Part shown: positions 23,419-29,453 of the stretch, in pieces
Position numbering within the stretch: the stretch's first letter is position 1
Layout: each line of letters begins with the position of its first letter
Assembly: GCA_937888735.1 (NCBI GenBank)
Contig: CALASN010000103.1
Span: forward strand, 1 to 29,453
DNA length: 29,453 nucleotides
From: UBA5499 sp002426275
GTDB lineage: Bacteria > Bacillota > DTU084
Reading direction: 5' to 3'
Position numbers and translations under genes: made by a program
The notes under the pieces: generated by a model
Told to the model about the DNA's origin: nothing
The model's database searches: none
Seen by the model: the letters and a program-made list of their open reading frames with translations, nothing else

Positions 23419-25554
23419 ATGGAACCAGTTAAGCGGGAAATGGAGCTGGCAGGACGTACGCTCTCCGTAGAAGTGGGCCGCGTGGCTAAACAAGCCAATG
23501 GCGCGGCCTGGGTAAGCTACGGCGGAACTGTGGTTTTGGTGACAGCTACCATGGCTAAAGAACCCAGGGAAGGAATAGATTTCTTTCCGCTGCTTGTTGA
23601 TTACGAAGAAAAACTATACGCCGCGGGTAAGATTCCGGGAGGATTTATCAAGCGCGAGGGGAAACCGTCCGATGCGGCGATCCTTGCGGCTCGCTCCATT
23701 GACAGGCCCTTGCGGCCGCTTTTCCCGGAAGGATTCCGCAATGACGTTCAGGTTGTGGCCACAGTCCTGTCCTCGGATCAGGACAACAGCCCTGAGATCG
23801 CAGCCATGATCGGCGCCTCCGTTGCCTTGACCATCTCTGATATTCCCTTTGGCGGACCTGTGGCCGCGGTCAGGGTGGGTTATGTTAACCAGGAGTATAT
23901 AATCAATCCCACCGCCCAGCAGCAGGAAGCCGGCCAACTGAATCTCATCGTGGCCGGAACTCGGGATGCCATTATGATGGTGGAAGCCGGAGCCAATGAG
24001 CTCAGCGAAGAGGTAATGTTGGACGCCATCCTGCGAGGGCACGAAGAGATCAAAAAGATCATTGATTTTCAGGACAAGCTCCAACAGGAAGTTGGCAAAC
24101 CCAAGATCCAAGTGAAAGTCTTTGAACTGGACGGACAGATCGCGCAAGAGGTCGAGAACTATGCCGCAGGTCCCATGCTTACGGCCATCAGAACCGAGGA
24201 TAAACTAGCGCGGCAAGACGCCATCGACCAGGTTTCAAAAGAAGCGCGGGCGCACTTTTTAGAGCTGTGGGGAAAAGAACTCTACGCAGAGCGGGAAAAA
24301 CACGTAGATCTCACCTTGGAAAAGCTAGTGAAGGACGAAGTGCGGAGGCTCATCGTCAAAGAATCGGTGCGGCCGGACGGACGCGCTTTAGATGAAATTC
24401 GCCCCATCAGCTGCGAAGTGGGAGTGCTGCCACGCACTCACGGTTCAGGGCTCTTCACCCGCGGCCAGACTCAGGTGCTGACAGTGGCCACTTTAGGAGC
24501 TGCCAGCGACGAGCAGATCCTCGACGGCTTGGGAGAAGTGGAATCCAAACGCTACATGCATCATTACAATTTTCCTCCCTACAGCGTAGGCGAAGTGAAG
24601 CCCATGCGGGGACCGGGCAGACGCGAGATTGGCCATGGAGCCTTGGCAGAGAGGGCGCTTTTGCCTGTGTTGCCGGATGAAGAGAAATTTCCTTACACGA
24701 TCCGCCTGGTCTCCGAAGTGTTAGAATCCAACGGTTCGTCCTCTCAGGCCAGCGTCTGCGGGAGCACGTTGGCGCTTATGGATGCCGGAGTGCCTATTAA
24801 AAAGCCGGTGGCCGGCATTGCCATGGGTCTGGTGAAAGACGACGGGCAGGTCACAGTGCTCACTGACATCCAAGGCATGGAAGATCACTTGGGAGATATG
24901 GATTTCAAGGTGGCCGGGACTGCGGACGGCATCACCGCCATGCAGATGGATATCAAAGTCAGCGGCATTTCCAGGGAAATCCTCTGGCAAGCGCTCCAGC
25001 AGGCGAGAGCCGGCAGGCTTTTCATTCTGGATAAAATGACCCAGACCATTTCTCAGCCCCGGAGCGAGCTGTCCCCGTATGCTCCCAGGATCTTTACCAT
25101 GAACATCGATCCGGATAAGATCAGGGATGTGATCGGACCCGGAGGCAAGCAGATCAAAAAGATCATCGATGAGACAGGGGTGAAAATCGATATCGAAGAT
25201 GACGGCCGCGTCTTCATAGCCTCCACCGACGGAGAGTCGGGCGAGCGCGCTGCCAAGATCATCGGTGATTTGGTGCGGGATGTTGTGGTCGGCGAGCTGT
25301 ATTTAGGCAAAGTCACCAGAATCATGAATTTTGGCGCCTTCGTTGAGATTCTCCCAGGCAAGGAAGGACTGGTTCACATCTCTCAACTGGCCAATGAGCG
25401 AGTTGGAAAAGTTGAAGATGTGGTGCAAGTGGGAGATCAGGTGATGGTGAAAGTCACGGAGATCGACAGACAAGGCAGAATTAATCTCTCGCGCAAGGAA
25501 GCATTGCCCAAACCTGATAGCGAACATAAAGAGAAAAGCCAAAACAAAAGGTAA
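23419..25554 (+). CDS. pnp: Polyribonucleotide nucleotidyltransferase (PNPase)
   Basis: Phosphorolytic 3'-5' exoribonuclease of mRNA decay. The 711-residue protein has two RNase PH domains (first with GKIPGGFIKREGKPSD and RPLRPLFPEGF; second with RPDGRALDEIRPI, GSGLFTRGQTQ, GRREIGHGALAERAL and the SNGSSSQASVCG active-site region), a KH domain (GPGGKQIKKIIDETG, 573-587) and an S1 domain (about 625-695, FGAFVEILPGKEGLVHISQL). Normal length. The ribosome binding site is modest (GGTTGGTG), and the hairpin behind rpsO may control its expression. Confidence 0.98.
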   Translation: MEPVKREMELAGRTLSVEVGRVAKQANGAAWVSYGGTVVLVTATMAKEPREGIDFFPLLVDYEEKLYAAGKIPGGFIKREGKPSDAAILAARSIDRPLRPLFPEGFRNDVQVVATVLSSDQDNSPEIAAMIGASVALTISDIPFGGPVAAVRVGYVNQEYIINPTAQQQEAGQLNLIVAGTRDAIMMVEAGANELSEEVMLDAILRGHEEIKKIIDFQDKLQQEVGKPKIQVKVFELDGQIAQEVENYAAGPMLTAIRTEDKLARQDAIDQVSKEARAHFLELWGKELYAEREKHVDLTLEKLVKDEVRRLIVKESVRPDGRALDEIRPISCEVGVLPRTHGSGLFTRGQTQVLTVATLGAASDEQILDGLGEVESKRYMHHYNFPPYSVGEVKPMRGPGRREIGHGALAERALLPVLPDEEKFPYTIRLVSEVLESNGSSSQASVCGSTLALMDAGVPIKKPVAGIAMGLVKDDGQVTVLTDIQGMEDHLGDMDFKVAGTADGITAMQMDIKVSGISREILWQALQQARAGRLFILDKMTQTISQPRSELSPYAPRIFTMNIDPDKIRDVIGPGGKQIKKIIDETGVKIDIEDDGRVFIASTDGESGERAAKIIGDLVRDVVVGELYLGKVTRIMNFGAFVEILPGKEGLVHISQLANERVGKVEDVVQVGDQVMVKVTEIDRQGRINLSRKEALPKPDSEHKEKSQNKR

Positions 25555-25580
25555 GCAGACGCACGGTCTGCTTCTTTTTT
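25553..25580 (+). terminator. Rho-independent terminator after pnp
   Basis: AAGCAGAC (25553-25560) pairs with GTCTGCTT (25566-25573) around GCACG, followed by C and six T. The left arm overlaps the pnp stop codon. The YhaM-type gene starts 18 bases later, so it may depend on read-through or a promoter not seen by eye. Confidence 0.85.
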
Positions 25581-25598
25581 AAGGGAAGGAGTGAAGGT

Positions 25599-26561
25599 GT
25601 GGCTAAGCAGATGGTGGCCGATTTACAGCCAGGACAGCAGGTTGACAGCTGCTTTGCAGTCATCCAGATGCAGTTTCAGCCGTATAAAGATCCGGCCAAA
25701 GGACATTTTCTTTCCGTGCTTTTGGGAGATAGCACAGGAGAGATTTCAGGGAAGCTTTGGCATGGCGCTTCGCTCATCCAGGGCATTGCCTCCGGCGATG
25801 TGGTGAAGGTGACGGCTAAGGTGGAAGAGTACCGGGGGACAAAACAGCTTAACATTTCCCAGTTAGCTGCGCTCCCAGATGGAGAGCTGGTGGATCTGGC
25901 GGATTTTCTTCCCACCTGTTCCAAAGGGCGGAAAGCATTGGAACAGGAGCTGAAAGAAGCGCTGGGCAGATTCACGGATCCAGCTCTGAAGTCCCTGCTT
26001 ACCACTTGGTTTTCCAGGCCGGATTTTTGGAACGAATATCTGCTGGCGCCCGGCGCCAAGCGCGTTCATCATGCTTATTTGGGCGGCTTGGCCGAGCATT
26101 CCCTGGAAGTATTTCAGCTGTCCTCCACTATGGCGAAACTCTTTCCGGCCGTAAACGAACAGCTGGTGCTGGCTGGCGCCTTAATTCACGATGTGGGGAA
26201 AATGCAGGAGTATCAGTACAAGTATACCATCGATCTTACGGATCAGGGCAAGCTTTTGGGACACATTGTGCTTGGCTACCAGATGCTGCAGCGGGAGATT
26301 GCCTGTCACGGGGATTTTCCCGAGGAGTACGCCGAACATTTGGGCCATATGATTCTCTCTCATCACGGAGAGATGCAGTACGGCTCGCCTGTGGAGCCGC
26401 AAACCATAGAAGCGGCGGTGCTGCATCAGGCGGATTTGGCAAGCAGCCAAATCAAGCAATACGCGCAGACAATTGAATCGGGCGCTGAAACTGAGCGCTG
26501 GTTATATAACAAGACGTTGGGGCGTAACCTGTATCGCGGCTTTCTGAAAGAAATAAGCTGA
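25599..26561 (+). CDS. yhaM: 3'-5' exoribonuclease YhaM-like (OB-fold plus HD domain)
   Basis: A 320-residue protein with an N-terminal OB-fold nucleic-acid-binding region (about 10-90: SCFAVIQMQ, GEISGKLW, VVKVTAKVEEYRGTKQLNI) and an HD metal-dependent phosphohydrolase domain with RVHHAYLGGLAEHSLEV, LIHDVGK (H197, D198) and ILSHHGEMQYGSP. B. subtilis YhaM with this layout degrades RNA and some DNA from the 3' end. GTG 25599 has AAGGAG upstream. Its position directly behind pnp puts two 3'-5' exoribonucleases together, supporting the RNA-turnover call. Confidence 0.92.
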   Translation: MAKQMVADLQPGQQVDSCFAVIQMQFQPYKDPAKGHFLSVLLGDSTGEISGKLWHGASLIQGIASGDVVKVTAKVEEYRGTKQLNISQLAALPDGELVDLADFLPTCSKGRKALEQELKEALGRFTDPALKSLLTTWFSRPDFWNEYLLAPGAKRVHHAYLGGLAEHSLEVFQLSSTMAKLFPAVNEQLVLAGALIHDVGKMQEYQYKYTIDLTDQGKLLGHIVLGYQMLQREIACHGDFPEEYAEHLGHMILSHHGEMQYGSPVEPQTIEAAVLHQADLASSQIKQYAQTIESGAETERWLYNKTLGRNLYRGFLKEIS

Positions 26562-26592
26562 TTCCGGTCCCCGACAGCTTGATAAAAACCAC

Positions 26593-26599
26593 AAGGAGG
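26593..26599 (+). promoter_or_regulatory. Ribosome binding site fixing a TTG start
   Basis: AAGGAGG lies 9 bases before TTG 26609. The ORF can be extended upstream to 26579, but that start has no comparable site and would add a basic stretch ahead of the Rossmann strand. Confidence 0.7.
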
Positions 26600-26608
26600 C
26601 GGGTCAGG

Positions 26609-27388
26609 TTGTATTATGATGTGGTAATCATGGGAGCCACAAGCGTTGCTCTGGGAATAGCGGAAGAATTAAAACAAAAACAGAGCGTCTTGATTATCGA
26701 CAGTACACAGATGGTGGCAGCCGAATACATTAACGCTTATAAACCGGGACGTAATTGGGATAAGGAACCTGTCAGCGAACTTGGCAAAGCCATAGCGGAG
26801 AAGCTTCGGGCACAGCGAGTCATCACCAAAGAGGGAGCGCATTTTTATGCGGCAGGGCCTGTATTTTACCAAGCCTACCGCCGGCTGGGAGTGGCTCTGC
26901 TGCTGGATACGGAAATAATTAAAGTTGAAACTGCCGCGGATTATAAAATTTCGATCTATAATTGCGCCGGGTATGACACAGTTGAGACTAAGCTTTTGCT
27001 CGAGACGAGGGATCCCGACAGTCTAATCGCCCATAAGTCGCTGAATTGCGTGTTGACGGGGAAAACGGATTTTCCCGCGCTCTCAGTGCAAGGTCTAGAT
27101 TTTTACCCGGAGCAGGACGGGCAGTTTAAGACTGTGATCATGAAATATCATTGCTCTCTTGACGCTTCGTTGAGCGAGGCGAGGCACGATCTCGTGGAAA
27201 CATGGCAAGGAAGGCCGCGGGAGCTGAGAGATTGGAAAATAGCGGCCATCGGCTTGCGCTTCGACGTGACGCTCCGCACAGGGCGGCCGGAGGTAAAAAG
27301 ACTCTACCCAGCGTCAGCTTACGATAATCCTTTAGCCGCCGTAGATGCCGGATCTGAAGTCGGAAGGAGGCTGGCAGATGCTTTATAG
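26609..27388 (+). CDS. Unusual Rossmann flavoprotein-like protein
   Basis: A 259-residue protein starting at TTG: MYYDVVIMGATSVALGIAEEL, a beta-alpha-beta opening like that of FAD-dependent oxidoreductases, followed by SVLIIDST where the ribose-binding acidic residue is expected. The glycine motif is degenerate (GATSVALG instead of GxGxxG), so FAD binding is uncertain. The C-terminal part (KIAAIGLRFDVT, SAYDNPLAAVDAGSEVGRRLADAL) resembles the end of a flavoprotein fold. The last 11 bases overlap the larger flavoprotein gene, suggesting a two-subunit enzyme. I do not recognise a specific family; substrate unknown. Confidence 0.65.
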   Translation: MYYDVVIMGATSVALGIAEELKQKQSVLIIDSTQMVAAEYINAYKPGRNWDKEPVSELGKAIAEKLRAQRVITKEGAHFYAAGPVFYQAYRRLGVALLLDTEIIKVETAADYKISIYNCAGYDTVETKLLLETRDPDSLIAHKSLNCVLTGKTDFPALSVQGLDFYPEQDGQFKTVIMKYHCSLDASLSEARHDLVETWQGRPRELRDWKIAAIGLRFDVTLRTGRPEVKRLYPASAYDNPLAAVDAGSEVGRRLADAL

Positions 27389-29219
27389 ATACTTAGCGCA
27401 TGGCGTAGTTCAGGAGAAAGAAGTCACTCCGTCTTTTGCCCAGCATTATGATCTGATCGTGGCAGGCGTGGGCACTGCCGGCGCTTATGCAGTCCTGGCG
27501 GCTGCAAGACAAGGAGTCAGCGTTCTGGGGATAGATAAAAACTCCGGCGCAGGCGGAATGGGGACGTTCGGCTATGTGGCGGGTTACTATTATGGTGTTG
27601 GCGGAGGCTTACACCAGGAAATAGACAAAGAGGCCGAAGCGCTGAAGGACGATCTTTTCTGTTCGGATATGGAGGCAAAGAAATACCTTCTGGAAAAACA
27701 CGCTACGGATGCCGGCGCCCAATTTCTGTTCGAAGCCCGCCTGACAGGCGTCTTCATTGAAGATAAAACCGTCAAGGGCGTGTCCGTCTTTTCCAAGGGC
27801 GGGCTTGTGAATTACGCCTGTAGCATCTTGATTGACGCCACAGCCGAAGCTGACGTCTGCTCCATGGCGGGCTGCGAACTTCGATGCGGCAGAGCCTCAG
27901 ACGGGAAAACCAGTCCTTTTACCGGCGTCAAAGTGAGTCTAACAGAAAAAGGGGAGCTTAGCGGCTCCAATTTGGACAGCGGTTATGCTAATCAATACGA
28001 TCCGGCGTATCTATCCCGGAGCATTGTCTGGGCTCACTCAAATCACCACTATGATCCCCACGCACGCACGCTCTTTTTGGCGCCGCAGATCGGCATCAGA
28101 GAGGGAAAAAGAATTGCCTCTGAAGAAGATATTACCATGGAAGACATTTTGGCTGGGAAAAGGACTCAAGCTCCCCTCTTTTATGCTTATGCGGATTTTG
28201 ATAAGCACGGTAAAGACAATGCGTTGGAGACGGAGATAATGCAGGATTGGCGCGTTGCCTGCAACTTAAGCACTGTGTGCCTTTCCGTACCAATCTCTCT
28301 GAAAACATTGATTCCCAAAGGATATAAATCGCTTCTGGTGGCTGGAAGGCACCTGGGAGTGGACCATGATACAGCCAGTCTGGTGAGAATGAAACAAGAT
28401 TTGCAAAAGTGCGGAGAAAGCGCTGGCGTTTGCGCAGCCTTGGCCATTAAGCGCGGGGCGCAGCCGCCTGACGTTCCTTATGAGGAAGTGAAAGCGCTGC
28501 TCGTCAAGACCGGCTGTTTGAATGAAGCTCACGATGTGGGGATGATGTTTGACGACGATTTTCGCAGGATGAAAATCCAGTGGCTGGAGGATCCGGCTGA
28601 GATTAAGAGGCAGCTGGGCACGGACATGCCTGGGATCGCGCTTTATTCTTGTAAGCTCTTAGGGGATCGGATCAGAAGGAATTTGGTAAGTTGGCTGGAT
28701 GACGAGGACAACATGCTGGCTCAAAACAGCGCCGTCGCGCTGGGATTGCTGAAAGATCACGCCTGCCTTCCTTATTTGCGAGAGATTGTGAAAAGGCGTG
28801 ACAGCTTTTATTATAAGGACTGCCGCAGAACAAATCAGCTGAGGTCTGCCATCGCCATTTATCTTTTGGGAAAATTTGGCGATCCGGAAAGCGTTCCCTT
28901 ATTCCGCGAGATCCTTTGCGACCAAAGCGAGATTCAAAAGGATTTATATCACCGGATTAAGGATCCGAGCTATAAATTCAGCCTCAATGAAGATTTCAAC
29001 GAGGTCTATTTTCAGATTATCTCTCATGCCGCCGTTGCGCTTACCAAGATCATCGCAAAAAATCCCAGCGTTAAGCAAGAGGGATTGGCGATCTTGCAAG
29101 AAGCGTTCCAAGATGATCGGCAAATCAGAAATACGACCTCCTTGCCTCCGGAAACGAGCGAATACGAGACGATTAATAATATCAAAAAATATGTAGAATC
29201 CTTTTGTGCGGCTAACTGA
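27378..29219 (+). CDS. FAD-dependent oxidoreductase with C-terminal HEAT-like repeats
   Basis: A 613-residue protein. N-terminal part: classic FAD-binding YDLIVAGVGTAGAYAVLAA (GxGxxG at 30-35), GIDKNSGAGGMGTFG, then IDATAEADVCSMAG, and later the KGYKSLLVAGRHLGVDHDTAS segment typical of the FAD_oxidored (PF12831) family. C-terminal part (about 430-590): helical pairs such as NSAVALGLLKDHACLPYLREIV, RSAIAIYLLGKFGDPESVPLFREIL and HAAVALTKIIAK, which look like HEAT repeats. ATG 27378 is set by AAGGAGG seven bases upstream; the frame is open earlier but lies in the upstream gene. A strong terminator follows. The electron acceptor and substrate are unknown. Confidence 0.82.
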   Translation: MLYRYLAHGVVQEKEVTPSFAQHYDLIVAGVGTAGAYAVLAAARQGVSVLGIDKNSGAGGMGTFGYVAGYYYGVGGGLHQEIDKEAEALKDDLFCSDMEAKKYLLEKHATDAGAQFLFEARLTGVFIEDKTVKGVSVFSKGGLVNYACSILIDATAEADVCSMAGCELRCGRASDGKTSPFTGVKVSLTEKGELSGSNLDSGYANQYDPAYLSRSIVWAHSNHHYDPHARTLFLAPQIGIREGKRIASEEDITMEDILAGKRTQAPLFYAYADFDKHGKDNALETEIMQDWRVACNLSTVCLSVPISLKTLIPKGYKSLLVAGRHLGVDHDTASLVRMKQDLQKCGESAGVCAALAIKRGAQPPDVPYEEVKALLVKTGCLNEAHDVGMMFDDDFRRMKIQWLEDPAEIKRQLGTDMPGIALYSCKLLGDRIRRNLVSWLDDEDNMLAQNSAVALGLLKDHACLPYLREIVKRRDSFYYKDCRRTNQLRSAIAIYLLGKFGDPESVPLFREILCDQSEIQKDLYHRIKDPSYKFSLNEDFNEVYFQIISHAAVALTKIIAKNPSVKQEGLAILQEAFQDDRQIRNTTSLPPETSEYETINNIKKYVESFCAAN

Positions 29220-29240
29220 GAGAACAGCCACAGCAGCGAG

Positions 29241-29265
29241 GGCGCGGTGTTTCCGCGCCTTTTTT
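29241..29265 (+). terminator. Rho-independent terminator after the flavoprotein pair
   Basis: GGCGCGG (29241-29247) pairs with CCGCGCC (29253-29259) around TGTTT, followed by six T (29260-29265). A clean, strong terminator that closes the transcript from the left. Confidence 0.93.
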
Positions 29266-29267
29266 GG

Positions 29268-29290
29268 TTATAAAAATTTTATAAAAATTT
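29268..29290. repeat. Direct repeat of TTATAAAAATTT
   Basis: TTATAAAAATTT occurs at 29268-29279 and again at 29279-29290, sharing one base. It is very AT-rich compared with the rest of the window. It could be an upstream promoter element or a duplicated target at a mobile-element edge. Confidence 0.6.
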
Positions 29291-29305
29291 GGTCGATTGA
29301 AAAAG

Positions 29306-29335
29306 TAAACGCGACTTTGTAAGATTAAACGCGAC
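29306..29335. repeat. Two direct copies of TAAACGCGAC, 20 bases apart
   Basis: TAAACGCGAC occurs at 29306-29315 and 29326-29335, two helical turns apart. Paired short repeats with GCGAC cores are common in the terminal regions of IS21-type insertion sequences, where the transposase binds, but the other end is outside the window and the identity is unproven. Confidence 0.55.
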
Positions 29336-29411
29336 ACAAAGCTCAAAAGTCGGCAAAATTAGAGTTGTTTTCCTGAAAAGAGATGTGAAATTGGGGGTTA
29401 GACGTGGTTTT

Positions 29412-29453
29412 GTGGCTAAAAAAAGGCATAACGTAGCAAGGATCGCAGAAACT
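29412..29453 (+). CDS. Possible start of a gene running off the window
   Basis: From GTG 29412 the frame is open to the window end and begins MAKKRHNVARIAET, a basic start that would suit a DNA-binding protein such as a transposase. The frame is also open upstream (TTG 29391 is an alternative start). The ribosome binding site is not clear (GGGGG about 15 bases upstream). Only 14 codons are visible, so this is weakly supported. Confidence 0.3.
   Translation, partial: MAKKRHNVARIAET

Noticed and set aside
1..29453. CRISPR array, prophage or secondary-metabolite cluster
   Set aside because: No regularly spaced repeats, phage structural genes or biosynthetic enzymes were seen. Nearly all of the window is conserved housekeeping genes.

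Overview
The window looks like the chromosome of a Gram-positive, endospore-lineage Firmicute (Bacillota), probably an anaerobic Clostridia- or Limnochordia-type organism of moderately high GC. The evidence is the family mix: SepF, DivIVA and YlmH division-cluster proteins, a YtaF-type sporulation membrane protein, a PcrA-type helicase, two-subunit glycyl-tRNA synthetase, pyruvate phosphate dikinase, and a YhaM-type HD exoribonuclease. Starts are often TTG or GTG behind strong AGGAGG-like ribosome binding sites. The exact taxon cannot be fixed from sequence reading alone. Coding density is very high, and no stretch of more than about 300 bases lacks a gene.

Layout. (1) 1-241: the 3' half of a possible tRNA with a long variable arm, then a terminator-like hairpin. 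(2) 242-10963, plus strand: a radical SAM protein, hisI, hisE, a D-Ala-D-Ala carboxypeptidase with a LysM tail, tldD, tldE, pcrA, glyQ and glyS. From hisI on, the genes overlap or nearly touch, which suggests one long transcript. (3) 11090-13777: ppdK, encoding a protein with an unusual cysteine-rich C-terminus. (4) 13824-14794, minus strand: ytaF and a small stand-alone starch-binding (CBM25-like) protein. (5) 14922-18206, plus strand: an ECF transporter S component translationally coupled to an AIR-synthase/HypE-like protein, then a Na/Pi-cotransporter-like protein coupled to uppP. (6) 18221-22870, plus strand: a division cluster with a HlyD-like membrane-anchored protein, yggS, sepF, proC, ylmH and divIVA. 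(7) 23086-26561: rpsO, pnp and a YhaM-type nuclease, an RNA translation/turnover group with its own extended -10 promoter, hairpins and a terminator. (8) 26609-29219: two overlapping flavoprotein-like genes of unknown substrate, closed by a strong terminator. (9) 29266-29453: AT-rich DNA with short direct repeats and the start of a possible reading frame, perhaps the edge of an insertion sequence.

The most important observation concerns data quality. Between divIVA and rpsO, positions 22880-22899 match the 20-base start of an Illumina TruSeq adapter exactly, and the match continues to 22907 after a two-base gap. It sits where the usual Firmicute gene order changes (divIVA is normally followed by ileS), so the divIVA-rpsO junction may be an assembly artefact. 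The parts left and right of it may not be adjacent in the real genome.

Biologically, most of the window is housekeeping. The less explained parts are the flavoprotein pair at 26609-29219, the Cys-rich tail on PPDK, the lone CBM25-like protein, the ECF/AIR-synthase pair, and the Na/Pi-UppP coupling.
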